Source: Bradyrhizobium xenonodulans (GTDB lineage: Bacteria; Pseudomonadota; Alphaproteobacteria; Rhizobiales; Xanthobacteraceae). From it: a stretch of 64,000 bases of DNA. Of the stretch, positions 8,151-17,198 are shown piece by piece. Positions within the stretch are counted from its first letter, which is position 1, and the number at the start of each line of letters is the position of its first letter. The DNA lies in assembly GCF_027594865.1 (NCBI RefSeq), contig NZ_CP089391.1, forward strand, positions 6,850,501 to 6,914,500, given 5' to 3'. The translations under genes and the position numbers were made by a program. The notes beneath the pieces were generated by a model, which was not told the origin of the DNA, searched no databases, and saw only the letters and a program-made list of their open reading frames with translations.

Positions 8151-9170
8151 ATGTCATTCATCCAGAACACTTGGTATGCCGCAGCATGGTCGCGTGAAAT
8201 TACACGCAGCTTGTTGTCACGAAAGATCGCCAACGAAAGCATCGTCTTCTACCGCAAGGAAGCTGGCGATATCGCCGCGCTTACTGATCGGTGCCCGCAT
8301 CGCTTCGTCCCGCTGCACCTCGGAAAGCTCAAAGGCGACATCGTCGAATGCGGCTATCATGGGCTGTGCTTCGATCCGAGCGGCGCATGCACACTTAACC
8401 CGCATGGCGATGGCGCGATCCCGAGGGCGGCTAAGGTCAAGAGCTACAAGGTCGTGGAGAAACATGACGTAGCGTGGGTCTGGCTGGGGGATGCAAGCAA
8501 GGCGGACGAGTCCTTGATCGCGGACTTCAGCGTTTTGACCAACCCGAAGTTTCGCACGGTCAGCAGCTATCTCCACGTCCAGGCCAATTATCAGCTGGTT
8601 TCTGACAATTTGCTCGATTTGAGCCACGGTCAGTACCTTCACCCGATGTTCAAGAATGCGGAGGGGCCGCCCAAATTCGAGGCGGAAAAGGAACCGCAAC
8701 CCGATGAAGTTTGGGCAAAATTCTCGCGCCCCAATCAGCTGCCGAACAAGTATTTTCAGATGCTGGGCTTTCCAAAGGATCAGCGAGGCGACCATCGTAA
8801 CTTCATGCGGTGGAACGCCCCGTCGCTCCTCCTGCTCGACGTCGGCATGACGGGCGTCAACAGGCCGGCAGAAGAAGGGATTTCAATTCCCACGTCTCAC
8901 CTGCTCACGCCGGAGACGGAAACGTCGACGCACTATTTCTGGGCTATGTCGCGCGATTTCCGCCAGGACGAAGATGATCTCAGCCAAGAATTGCTAAGGG
9001 CCGGCGTCGCTCTCTTCGACGACGAAGACAAGCCGGTTATCGAGGCTCAGCAGCGCATGATCAACACCCAGGACTTGATGTCGCTGAAGCCAGTTCTTCT
9101 CCAGACTGACGGCCCCGCGGTCAGAGCACGGCGGATCGTAGAGGCCCAGCTCAAAGCCGAGCAGCCGTAA
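8151..9170 (+). CDS. Rieske non-heme iron oxygenase, VanA-type
   Basis: From ATG 8151, behind AGGGGAG, the protein has 339 residues, the usual size of vanillate demethylase-type oxygenase subunits. The Rieske ligands are CPH (TDRCPHRFVPLHLG, near residue 50) and CxxH (VECGYHGLCF, near 68). The mononuclear iron triad is visible in DNLLDLSHGQYLHP near 160 with both His. Such enzymes carry out O- or N-demethylation of aromatic ethers or quaternary amines, using electrons from a VanB-like reductase; one is encoded convergently at 9349. Substrate unknown. The coding frame extends upstream of 8151, but the conserved N-terminus and ribosome binding site decide the start. Confidence 0.85.
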   Translation: MSFIQNTWYAAAWSREITRSLLSRKIANESIVFYRKEAGDIAALTDRCPHRFVPLHLGKLKGDIVECGYHGLCFDPSGACTLNPHGDGAIPRAAKVKSYKVVEKHDVAWVWLGDASKADESLIADFSVLTNPKFRTVSSYLHVQANYQLVSDNLLDLSHGQYLHPMFKNAEGPPKFEAEKEPQPDEVWAKFSRPNQLPNKYFQMLGFPKDQRGDHRNFMRWNAPSLLLLDVGMTGVNRPAEEGISIPTSHLLTPETETSTHYFWAMSRDFRQDEDDLSQELLRAGVALFDDEDKPVIEAQQRMINTQDLMSLKPVLLQTDGPAVRARRIVEAQLKAEQP

Positions 9171-9294
9171 CGGCGTAGCGTTCGGCCGCCCGACCGCGAG
9201 TCAATAAGCGACGAGCGCTGAGCGTCTCAAGCTACTCAGGTAGCAGGGTCAATCGTTTCCGCTGGCAGACCGGGCGTCTGCCCCTCCCTGACTT

Positions 9295-9326
9295 GGCCGC
9301 CGCATCAGACCGGCGGCCTTTTTTTT
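9295..9326. terminator. intrinsic terminator between the convergent Rieske oxygenase and reductase genes
   Basis: Perfect 8-bp stem GGCCGCCG/CGGCGGCC with an 8-base loop, followed on the plus strand by eight T residues. It ends the Rieske oxygenase transcript. A second hairpin without a T-run (GGCAGAC/GTCTGCC, 9264-9282) lies just before it. Confidence 0.85.
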
Positions 9327-9348
9327 GCGTCACGCAATCTGGACATCG

Positions 9349-10314
9349 CTAGATGTCGAGAACCAGTTCCTCGGACAAGGACCGAGAACAACAGATCGTT
9401 ATCCTGTCGTTCCTTTGCTTCTCGGCATCGGTCTGAAAGGAATCCCTGTGCTCAGGTCGGCCCGCGAGGACCTTCGTAAGGCACGTTCCACATATTCCTT
9501 GTTCGCAGGAAAGGTCGACGCAGACTCCATTCTCCTCGAGGACCGAAGCGATCGATTTGTCGCCGGGCACAACAAGTCGTCGGCCGCTGCGCGATGCCAC
9601 GACCGTGAACGATGCCCCGCCCTTCGCCTCGCCCGCGGAGAAGCTTTCGGTGTGAATCCTCTCCTCGAGGCAGCCAGCTTTTCTCGCCGCCGAAAGGGCA
9701 AAGTCGATGAAGCCTTTCGGTCCACATATGTAGATGCTCGTGCTGGAGCATACTCCGTTGAGATCCCGCTCTGGCTGAAATCGCTGCTCCGCCGGCCCAT
9801 CGTCAACGTGCAGCCGAAATCGGCTAGCGAAGGGCGAGGCCGAGACTTCGTCGAGGAAGGGCGCACGATCCTGGGTCCGAACGCACAGGTGGAAGTCGAA
9901 ATCATTGCCGATCGTCTGCAGCCGATAGGCCATCGAGAGAAGCGGAGTGATACCGATTCCCCCCGCCAGGAGGATCGCGCGTCCGCCATCTTCAACGAGC
10001 CCGAAATTGTTGCGCGGCCGCCCAATCTTGACGATCATTCCCTCACGAAAAGTCTCGTGAACCGCTCTGGATCCCCCTCTCGAGCCTGGATCGTTGAGGA
10101 TCGCAAGTCTGTAATAGCCTGACTGGGAGGGATCATTGCAAACAGAATACTGCCGAACGAACTTGTCGGAGACATGGACATCAACATGCGATCCGGCAGA
10201 AGCACTCGGGAGTTCTTTTGACGTCGCGGATTCGAGCTCGATGCTCATGATATCGCGGGCAACGTAATGGAGCCTGCGAATCCTCACTTCCATCGTATGT
10301 TCTGGATCGACCAT
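9349..10314 (-). CDS. VanB-type oxidoreductase (FMN/NAD plus 2Fe-2S ferredoxin domain)
   Basis: About 321 residues from ATG 10314; the frame also allows GTG 10344, and the conserved part begins at MEVRIRRLHYVARDI. The order is a flavin-binding barrel (RQYSVCNDP near residue 55), an NAD-binding domain (AILLAGGIGITPLLSMAY near 110, YICGPKGF near 195) and a C-terminal plant-type 2Fe-2S domain with CEQGICGTC near 265 and a later Cys. It passes electrons from NAD(P)H to a Rieske oxygenase, matching the VanA-type gene that converges on it. The two genes are in opposite orientation rather than an operon, so co-regulation is not shown. Confidence 0.85.
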   Translation of the reverse strand: MVDPEHTMEVRIRRLHYVARDIMSIELESATSKELPSASAGSHVDVHVSDKFVRQYSVCNDPSQSGYYRLAILNDPGSRGGSRAVHETFREGMIVKIGRPRNNFGLVEDGGRAILLAGGIGITPLLSMAYRLQTIGNDFDFHLCVRTQDRAPFLDEVSASPFASRFRLHVDDGPAEQRFQPERDLNGVCSSTSIYICGPKGFIDFALSAARKAGCLEERIHTESFSAGEAKGGASFTVVASRSGRRLVVPGDKSIASVLEENGVCVDLSCEQGICGTCLTKVLAGRPEHRDSFQTDAEKQRNDRITICCSRSLSEELVLDI

Positions 10315-10497
10315 CGTTCCAATCCGACGCGTGTCATGAGCCACTAGCGGTTACCGCCGCAATGACTGGCCAAGGGCTGGATGTTATTCAATTCCCGAAC
10401 TACGCGGAAATCGCTTTCCTGGAGACCAACTATCGGTCTGATCGATAGTATGCCCAAGTCCTGCGTATAAACGCCCCGCGCGGCCTCGGCGGCGAGC

Positions 10498-12177
10498 CTA
10501 TGCGCCTCGAATGTCGGCAACGAGGCGTTCAACGTCGACAAGCAAGCCGGCGGACCGCTTGCTGAGTTCTTCGGCCGAACGAGACACGAGCTGCGCCGCT
10601 GCGCCGGTTTCGCTTGCCATCCGATTGACACGAACGATGTTGTCCGAGACCTGGTTCGTGCCGCGGGCCGCGTCCTGAATGTTGCGAGCGATCTGGCCAG
10701 TCGCAATGCCCTGCTGCTGAATTGCCGAGGCGATCGCCACCGTGATCTGGTTGATCGAGACGATCGTGCTACCGATGCCCTCGATGGCCTCGACCGCCTC
10801 CGTCGTCGCACCTTGCATGGCTTGTATCTGCGCGGAGATTGCCTCGGTTGCCTTCGCTGTTTGGCCAGCGAGCGACTTTACTTCATTTGCGACCACCGCG
10901 AAGCCGCTACCAGCCTCTCCAGCGCGCGCGGCCTCTATGGTGGCGTTGAGAGCCAGAAGATCGGTCTGACCGGCGATATTGGTGATCAATTTCACCACAT
11001 CCCCGATCTTCTGGGCCGCGGCCGACAACCCATGCACGACTTCATTCGTGCGTTTGGCTTCATCGACGGCCTGTGAAGCAATCGTGGTCGATTGATCCAC
11101 CTGGCGACCGATCTCATGAACCGACGCGGAAAGCTGCTCCGTTGCGGCGGCGACTGTCTGCACATTGGCCGAGGTTTGCTCTGCGGCAGCAGCGACCGTC
11201 GTCGCCTGTTCGCTCGCCTCTTCCGACGAAGCCGACATTCGCTGCGACGTGACGTGCATTTCGCGCGCTGCCTTGGCAAGCGTATCGAGCGATCTCCTGA
11301 CCTCGGTTTCGAATTCATCGGCCATCCTGGTGATGAACTGCCTCTTTTCAACTTCGCTCTGCTGCCTCAGCTCGTCCTGAGCGTGACGCAAACGAACGGT
11401 CTCGGTCATGCCCTCCTTGAAGACCTGGACGGATCTGGCCATTGCGCCGATTTCGTCCTTTCTGTCCTGAGCGGGGATTGTCACCTCGGTTCCCCCGCTC
11501 GAGAGCTTGAGCATCGCCGTTGTCATTGCCGCGATGGGGTTGGCCACGTTGCGGCTGATCAGGAGAGATACTCCGGCCACGAGCAAGAGGATGAAGAAGA
11601 CGATCCCTCCCAGGCGGCGCGCTTCGGTCCAGAAGATTTGGTCGATATCGTCGATATAGAGGGCGCTGGTCAGAACCCACCCGTATATCGGGACTTCAGT
11701 GGCATAGGTCAGGGTTTGCACCGGGTCGCTACCGCCGGGGCGCGGGAAGCTGAACGTAACGAAGCCGCCGCCACGAGCGGCGACCGCGACCGCTTCACGA
11801 AAGAAGTAGACGCCGTTTGCGTCTTTCGTTTGCGTCATATCCTTGCCCTCGACGGCTTGCTTGGGATGCACCTCGAGGATTCCCTGTTTGGTCGCGGCGT
11901 AGAAGGCGTTGTCCTTGTCGAAACGCAGCATGCGAAGCAGCGTTCTCGACCGTTCACGCGCTTCCAATTCTGACAGGCCGGCTTTGCGCCCGGCTTGGTT
12001 GTCGGCTTCGATCGCGGTGCGGGCCAGCAGAACCAGTTCTTTCACCTTCGCCTTTCTATCTTCGAGCAAGGTGTCCTTCAGGGTTGATAGACCGATGCCG
12101 GCGGTGCCGACCATCCCGAGAATTGACAACAAGACGACGATCAAGAGCTTGGTGGAGATGCGGAGCGATCCGAACAT
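10498..12177 (-). CDS. methyl-accepting chemotaxis protein with single Cache sensor domain
   Basis: 559 residues. A transmembrane helix at 10-30 is followed by a periplasmic single-Cache-like domain (FDKDNAFYAATKQGILEVHP near 90; YGWVLTSALYIDDID near 165), a second helix near 190-210, a HAMP region starting at NPIAAMTTAM, and a signalling domain with the conserved tip EVKSLAGQTAKATEAI near 430. It senses a small ligand in the periplasm and signals to CheA/CheW. Its place within the catabolic island, beside a lone binding protein, suggests chemotaxis toward the island's substrate; this is inference from position only. Confidence 0.85.
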   Translation of the reverse strand: MFGSLRISTKLLIVVLLSILGMVGTAGIGLSTLKDTLLEDRKAKVKELVLLARTAIEADNQAGRKAGLSELEARERSRTLLRMLRFDKDNAFYAATKQGILEVHPKQAVEGKDMTQTKDANGVYFFREAVAVAARGGGFVTFSFPRPGGSDPVQTLTYATEVPIYGWVLTSALYIDDIDQIFWTEARRLGGIVFFILLLVAGVSLLISRNVANPIAAMTTAMLKLSSGGTEVTIPAQDRKDEIGAMARSVQVFKEGMTETVRLRHAQDELRQQSEVEKRQFITRMADEFETEVRRSLDTLAKAAREMHVTSQRMSASSEEASEQATTVAAAAEQTSANVQTVAAATEQLSASVHEIGRQVDQSTTIASQAVDEAKRTNEVVHGLSAAAQKIGDVVKLITNIAGQTDLLALNATIEAARAGEAGSGFAVVANEVKSLAGQTAKATEAISAQIQAMQGATTEAVEAIEGIGSTIVSINQITVAIASAIQQQGIATGQIARNIQDAARGTNQVSDNIVRVNRMASETGAAAQLVSRSAEELSKRSAGLLVDVERLVADIRGA

Positions 12178-12233
12178 GCAATCAGTGTCCCGCGTTGGCA
12201 GAGTTGCGAGCCCGAGCGTTCACTTGGCGTGAG

Positions 12234-13217
12234 CTATTTCTTCAGGAGATCGTTGGTGTAGAAATCTGTAACCGGCTTGCTGACATCGACGCTCTCGGTT
12301 GCGGCGATCAGTTTCAACGCATCCGATATGGTCTTGTCGCTGATCCAGCCAGCCGGCCGGCTCTTCTCGAAATTCAGGGTGGCTGACGTGGCGACGATTT
12401 GCGCCTTGATCAACTCATCCGAAGGAGCTGCGCTCCAAGCGCCTTTCAGCGCCGCCGTCGCTGCCGCCGGCTCTGACCTTGTCAGCTCGATTGCCTCCTC
12501 GGTCGCTGCGAGGAAGCGCCTGAGCGGTTCGGATTTTTCGGCGATTCCCTTGTCGCTCACGACGACGGCCAGCCCAGGCACGGCGAGGCCGAACTTCGGC
12601 ATGTCCAGCACAGGGAATTTTGTGCCGCTTCGCTCCTCGATGAGGGGCAGATCAACGTTGGTATAGACGCTGATGAGATCGACGCGCTTTTGCATGAATT
12701 GCGGAAATTTCACCTGCGGATCGACTTGAACCTTGTTGATCTTGTCGCAGTTGATCTTGTTGATCGCGCAGAAGACTTCCAGATAGGTCGTGGCCGGGTC
12801 TCCGACGGAGATCGCAAGCGATTTGCCTTCCATCTGCACGGGTGTCGTCACGGCCTTGTCGGGCCACGAAATGAGGGCGAAGGGGGCTCGCTCCTGATAT
12901 ATCGCCGCAAGTTTGACCGGCATTCCTTTTCCGATTGCCGAGATCGCGAATATGGCCGGGACGATCACGACGTCTTCGTTGCCGCGTACAAGACCTCCGA
13001 GAGCTGCCTGTGCACCGGCGCCTTCTCCGAGAACGACTTCGATTCCCTTCTTTTCGTAGAGGCCCCTCGCTTTACCCAGGTAGAGGAAGCCATACTCCCC
13101 CTTCAGCTTCCAGCTGAACCTGACGTTCACGGTGTCCAGGGCCTGCACTGTCGTTGTCCAGAACGAGGCGGCAATCGAGACCGCAACAACCCCAAGAACC
13201 TGACGCATCTTCGACAT
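12234..13217 (-). CDS. NMT1/THI5-like ABC transporter substrate-binding protein
   Basis: 327 residues with a signal peptide (VLGVVAVSIAASFWTTTVQA, cleavage near 26) and a periplasmic binding fold: VRFSWKLKGEYGFLYLGKARGLYEKKGIEVVLGEGAGAQ is typical of the NMT1/SsuA group that binds thiamine precursors, sulfonates or aromatic acids. No ABC permease or ATPase gene adjoins it. It may work with a transporter encoded elsewhere or present ligand to the chemoreceptor 56 bp downstream, with which it probably forms an operon. Operator-like site C lies upstream. Confidence 0.8.
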   Translation of the reverse strand: MSKMRQVLGVVAVSIAASFWTTTVQALDTVNVRFSWKLKGEYGFLYLGKARGLYEKKGIEVVLGEGAGAQAALGGLVRGNEDVVIVPAIFAISAIGKGMPVKLAAIYQERAPFALISWPDKAVTTPVQMEGKSLAISVGDPATTYLEVFCAINKINCDKINKVQVDPQVKFPQFMQKRVDLISVYTNVDLPLIEERSGTKFPVLDMPKFGLAVPGLAVVVSDKGIAEKSEPLRRFLAATEEAIELTRSEPAAATAALKGAWSAAPSDELIKAQIVATSATLNFEKSRPAGWISDKTISDALKLIAATESVDVSKPVTDFYTNDLLKK

Positions 13218-13280
13218 AAGTCCCTCCTCTTCGGTTCTGTGGGCAATTTGTCCGTCGCAGAAACGGTCCCCTTGGCCGTA

Positions 13281-13320
13281 CTTTGATCTCGTATTGTGAT
13301 CACAATTCGGTTAATGTCAA
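13281..13320 (-). promoter_or_regulatory. putative operator/promoter site C of the catabolic island
   Basis: GATC cores start at 13285 and 13298, 13 bp apart as at sites A and B. The second is the centre of the perfect palindrome TTGTGATCACAA. A TTGACA -35-like box on the minus strand (plus-strand TGTCAA at 13315-13320) points toward the binding-protein gene. The divergent LysR gene starts 120 bp away. Confidence 0.55.
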
Positions 13321-13441
13321 GCGACTTGCTCGTCGGGAGAACCACAAAACACCCGGGCCGGCAGATGCGCATCGGGTACACTCGCCAGGGAAGGGAGCGA
13401 AGAGCTTCCTACGCACCGTGGAAACTTCGAAGAGAATACCC

Positions 13442-14341
13442 ATGCGATTCCGGCACCTCGACATGAATCTGCTCGTCGCGTTGGACGCCATCTTGACCCA
13501 GCAGAACATATCGCGGGCGGCCGAGCGATTGTTGCTGAGCCAATCAGCGACCAGCGGAATCCTATCCAGGCTACGAGAGCATTTCGAGGACGAATTGCTG
13601 GTTCGTAATGGCCGCCGGATGGTTCTCACACCTCTGGCAGAGGAACTGGCGGGTCCGCTCCGCGCCATCCTGACCGAAACGGAAAAGCTTTTGGCCATAC
13701 GCAGCTCTTTTGACCCGGCGACGTCCGAGCGAAATTTTACAATCGCCTGCTCGGATTACGTCTGGGCAACTCTCATCGTCGATATCCTTGCCGCGTTGCG
13801 TGCCGTCGCCCCCTCGGTGAATATATTCTACCAGGGTCCAAGCACCCGCTTCTTTCGCACCGAAATCGATTTCCTGATCGTCCCGGATCGATTCATGCTG
13901 GAAGATTGTCCGTTCGCTTCCCTCCCCTCGATCAGCTACGAATGTATCGTATGGAAGGAAAACGAGAGTGTCGGAGATAGCTTGACGCTCGAGCAGTTTC
14001 TCGAGATGCGTCATGCGCAGGCCTATAGCGAACGAGCAACGTTCATTGAGACTTGGTTCTTCAAGCAATTTGGCCGCGCGCCGCAGGCCGGGATAACGGC
14101 ACCAAGTTTCACCCTGCTTCCGCAAGCCGTTATCGGGACTCAATTCCTCGCGCTCATTCCCGCAGATCTGGCAGATCGGGCCGCGACGACTCTCCCGATC
14201 AGAAGGGTCGAAGCGCCCATATCCCTCCCCCTCATGACCGACGTTCTTCAGTGGCGCATCTCACATGAGCGAGATCCCGGGCTGCAATGGCTGCGAACTC
14301 TCATTCTCGACGTTGCCCATCGAAGAAGCAACTCTCGATAG
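13442..14341 (+). CDS. NodD-like LysR-family transcriptional regulator
   Basis: 299 residues from ATG 13442. The N-terminus MRFRHLDMNLLVALDAILT, the helix-turn-helix region SRAAERLLLSQSATSGILSRL and the effector domain (ERNFTIACSDY; EIDFLIVPDRFM near 140) resemble the NodD/NahR/LinR branch of LysR proteins. It lies divergent from the binding-protein/chemoreceptor operon, the usual LysR arrangement, and is probably the local regulator, activating with a pathway metabolite. The GATC palindromes at sites A-C do not look like the usual T-N11-A LysR box, so a second regulator may exist outside the window. A longer upstream frame lacks a conserved start. Confidence 0.8.
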   Translation: MRFRHLDMNLLVALDAILTQQNISRAAERLLLSQSATSGILSRLREHFEDELLVRNGRRMVLTPLAEELAGPLRAILTETEKLLAIRSSFDPATSERNFTIACSDYVWATLIVDILAALRAVAPSVNIFYQGPSTRFFRTEIDFLIVPDRFMLEDCPFASLPSISYECIVWKENESVGDSLTLEQFLEMRHAQAYSERATFIETWFFKQFGRAPQAGITAPSFTLLPQAVIGTQFLALIPADLADRAATTLPIRRVEAPISLPLMTDVLQWRISHERDPGLQWLRTLILDVAHRRSNSR

Positions 14342-14454
14342 ATGATGAGTTCCCGGTTGCGAGGTGTAGACACAGGGGTCTCGGCCAAGCCGCCATTACG
14401 TCGAATGCGTCGCACGGCTACAGTTGAAGAACGAAACCTCTATGCGTCTCATCT

Positions 14455-15894
14455 TCAGCAATCGACCACATTGACTGCGAGGCCGCCCAAACTCGTCTCC
14501 TTGTACTTGGTTCGCATGTCCTCTCCGGTCTGACGCATCGTTTCAATTACGGCATCGAGGGACACGTGATGCCGGCCATCACCATGCAACGCGAGCATCG
14601 TTGCGTTGATCGCCTTGATCGCGCCCATTGTGTTGCGCTCAATGCACGGGATCTGCACGAGGCCGCCGATCGGGTCACATGTGAGACCGAGATTATGCTC
14701 CATGCCGATTTCGGCCGCGTTCTCGATCTGCCGATTCGTGCCGCCTAGGACGGCCACAAGTCCTGCAGCCGCCATGGAGCAAGCTACGCCAACCTCGCCT
14801 TGGCAACCCATTTCGGCGGCGGATATCGAAGCGTTTCGCTTGTAGAGCATACCGATCGCGGACGCGGTCAGGAGAAAAATGCGGGCTTTTGCCGGGCTTG
14901 GATCCGGGAAGAATATCTCGGAAAATTTCAGAACCGCGGGTATGACGCCGGCAGCTCCATTCGTCGGGGCGGTGACGACGCGTCCCCCGGCTGCGTTCTC
15001 TTCATTGACCGCGAGAGCAAAAAGGCTGACCCACTCCATCACGTGAAATGGGTGTGTCGCCCCCTTCGACGATGCCTTGAGCTTGCTGAACAGACCTGGC
15101 GCACGGCGCGGTACATTCAGGCCACCGGGCAGAACACCCCCGTTGACACACCCGCGCTCGATGCAGCGCATCATTGCGTCGCGAACGCTATCCAGGAATG
15201 CGCTGGTTTCAGTCTCTTCCCGATGCGACAGCTCGTTGGCAGCAACGATTTCAGCAACCGACAAGCCGGTGCTCTCACCTATCGCGAGAAGTTCACGCCC
15301 TGTCGTGAATGGGTACGGCTCACATCCAACGTTTCGAACGGCGGAGTTGCTCGGCTGATCGCCTTCGCACACGATCGCGCCGCCGCCAACGGAGTAATAG
15401 GTTTGGCGAAGCAGGACTCCCGTATCCGAATGTGCGGCGAATTTCATGCCATTTGAGTGCTCCGGCAGGAACTCCCCGGTGCAGAATGCCAGGTGCTTAC
15501 TCTCATCGAAGCCAACCGCATGGCGACCGCCAAGCATGACCTCGGAACGCGATCGGATCAGCCCGGCGATGATGGGTATGGCCTCAGGATCAACGGATTC
15601 TGGCAGCCAGCCCGATAGTCCCAGCAGAATGGCAATATCGGTGCGGTGACCTTTGCCGGTCAGCGCCAGTGACCCGTAGAGCTCGACGACGACGGAGCGA
15701 CAGCGCCACAGATCTTCGCCCAGGCATTCGATGAATCGATGGGCCGCGCGCATCGGTCCAACGGTATGCGAGCTGGACGGGCCGATCCCGATCGTAAAGA
15801 GATCGAGTACACTGATCGGACCGGCTGAACGCCCGGGCGGCAAACCTGCAGTGGTGACTTTGTCGACGGTCTTGGACATGGGCGCGCATCTCAA
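14455..15894 (-). CDS. sdaA: L-serine ammonia-lyase (iron-sulfur, single-chain)
   Basis: 479 residues, starting ATG 15894 or ATG 15879 ([12 protein letters not shown]). The beta domain begins with [24 protein letters not shown], the diagnostic SSHT motif; the alpha domain has the 4Fe-4S cysteines in [25 protein letters not shown] and QIPCIERN. It converts L-serine to pyruvate and ammonia in the cytoplasm. It is a single gene preceded by a tandem glycine riboswitch, so its expression should follow glycine. With serine hydroxymethyltransferase (not in the window) it would drain glycine through serine to pyruvate. It fits the glycine-linked DadA-like gene at 1954. Confidence 0.92.
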   Translation of the reverse strand: MRCAPMSKTVDKVTTAGLPPGRSAGPISVLDLFTIGIGPSSSHTVGPMRAAHRFIECLGEDLWRCRSVVVELYGSLALTGKGHRTDIAILLGLSGWLPESVDPEAIPIIAGLIRSRSEVMLGGRHAVGFDESKHLAFCTGEFLPEHSNGMKFAAHSDTGVLLRQTYYSVGGGAIVCEGDQPSNSAVRNVGCEPYPFTTGRELLAIGESTGLSVAEIVAANELSHREETETSAFLDSVRDAMMRCIERGCVNGGVLPGGLNVPRRAPGLFSKLKASSKGATHPFHVMEWVSLFALAVNEENAAGGRVVTAPTNGAAGVIPAVLKFSEIFFPDPSPAKARIFLLTASAIGMLYKRNASISAAEMGCQGEVGVACSMAAAGLVAVLGGTNRQIENAAEIGMEHNLGLTCDPIGGLVQIPCIERNTMGAIKAINATMLALHGDGRHHVSLDAVIETMRQTGEDMRTKYKETSLGGLAVNVVDC

Positions 15895-15919
15895 TCCGTT
15901 GATTGATTTTCAAATGCGC

Positions 15920-16074
15920 CCCATCTGTCTATTTGCCTGAGAGTATTATCCCGTCGGCGGGTGCCAAGGCACCTCTTTCCAGATGTTATTCCCTCACCCG
16001 CGGTCCTTGTTGCCTGAGAGTTTCCGGGGCGGTTGCTCCTTCGGCGTCGGCCGGAGCCGAGCTCTTCCGCAAGC
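15920..16074 (-). promoter_or_regulatory. tandem glycine riboswitch upstream of sdaA
   Basis: On the minus strand, aptamer 1 (about 16074-15998) shows GGAAGAG, GACGCCGAAGGAGCAAC, and AAACTCTCAGGCAACAAGGAC. Aptamer 2 (about 15985-15920) shows GGAAAGAGG, CGCCGACGGGATAAT, and ACTCTCAGGCAAATAGACAG. Its last conserved block ends some 30 bp before the sdaA start, so control of translation initiation is plausible. Aptamer 2 is shorter and less canonical than aptamer 1. Confidence 0.88.
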
Positions 16075-16399
16075 GACGTCTATGGGACTCGACCTCCTGA
16101 GTCACGACATCAAATTCGTGGCTGCACTCCTCAAGTATTCTACTAAGCGGCTTGGGTCAACAATGAAGCGAAGATGCGAAGTCTTGCTGTTGTGCGGTCG
16201 TTCACGGGGTTGACTTGCCGATGGAGGGATTTCGGTCGGGGCGCTTTGCATTGAGCCATTTGGTCTTGTCGGTCAATCCGGAGTGCACAGCCAGCGATGA
16301 GTTACTTCGCTGAGGACTTCGATTGAATGCTGCTCACAGTGCTGGCTCGCGATATCGAAGATTTCAAGCGAATCCACCGGACTGAACTCTCGTGCCTTG

Positions 16400-17198
16400 C
16401 GGTGTAGGTATAGGACGCGGCGTTGGCATGGGGCTAAACGTGGGTCGGCCGTGCGGCGCTGGAGATGGAGCGGGCTGCGGGCGGGCGGGATCGGGAGCCG
16501 GTATCGGGGACTCGGAGACTGGGCAGGCCGGAAACGCCATGCGCTGGGTGCGCATCGAAGAGGCGGACATTCTGCCAGAACAGGCTGTCGATCAGGCCCG
16601 GCATGCCGTCGGCGCTGTTGATCTTGCGCAGGACGGTCTCGCTCGTGTCGTGCTGCCGGTCCGCGATCTGCGTGCCGGCAGAGCGCGCGGATGCCGGGGT
16701 CGTCGCTCCGCATCGGCACCGGTGTCGGCTGCCCTGCCTCGATCACGGCGACGGCTTCCAGCACCGCTTGCACCGCATGCACGGTCACCTCGTTGCGGTA
16801 GATGCTGGATTTTGCTGCACGCCGCATCGGGAAGGTCCGGAATGCCCAGATTGGTCCGGCGTCGAACTCCCCATCCGCCTGAAACACCGTGACGCCCCGC
16901 TCTGCGACGCCCTCCAGAATGGCGCAGTCGAGAGCCGCCGGTCCACGATCGCGGGCGGCCCCGGATGGACGATCAGGCAACGGACGCTGCGCCAGACATC
17001 CTCCGGGACCGCCCGCTTGAGGAACGACGCGATGACGAGATCCGGCTGATGCAGCTTCACGCTTTCGCGTGTGGTGTCGGCATGGATGTCGAGCTCGACC
17101 GAAACCGCGAGGCCGCGCTCGCGGAGCTCGGCATGCAGCCGCTGCGTCAGGCTGTTGAAGGGATGCGACATGAGCAGAATGCGCATCTTGGGCCTCAA
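16400..17198 (-). pseudogene. hypX: hypX/hoxX hydrogenase maturation gene, frameshifted and truncated
   Basis: The start MRPKMRILLMSHPFNSLTQR overlaps the hypE stop by four bases, as an intact hypX would. The first frame runs through DVWRSVRCLIVHPGPP, then shifts. The next frame gives ALDCAILEGVAERGVTVF and AKSSIYRNEVTVHAV. A further shift gives ETVLRKINSADGMPGLIDS and LFWQNVRLFDAH, then a Pro-rich tail. HypX normally has about 560-580 residues with a formyl-transferase-like N-terminus and an enoyl-CoA-hydratase-like C-terminus; only about 230 codons remain and the C-terminal domain is absent. HypX supplies the active-site CO under aerobic conditions. The gene looks dead. Confidence 0.85.

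Noticed and set aside
16390..16570. Pro/Ala-repeat frame downstream of hypX as a separate protein
   Set aside because: It continues from HypX-like sequence after a frameshift and has no start of its own; best seen as the eroded end of hypX.
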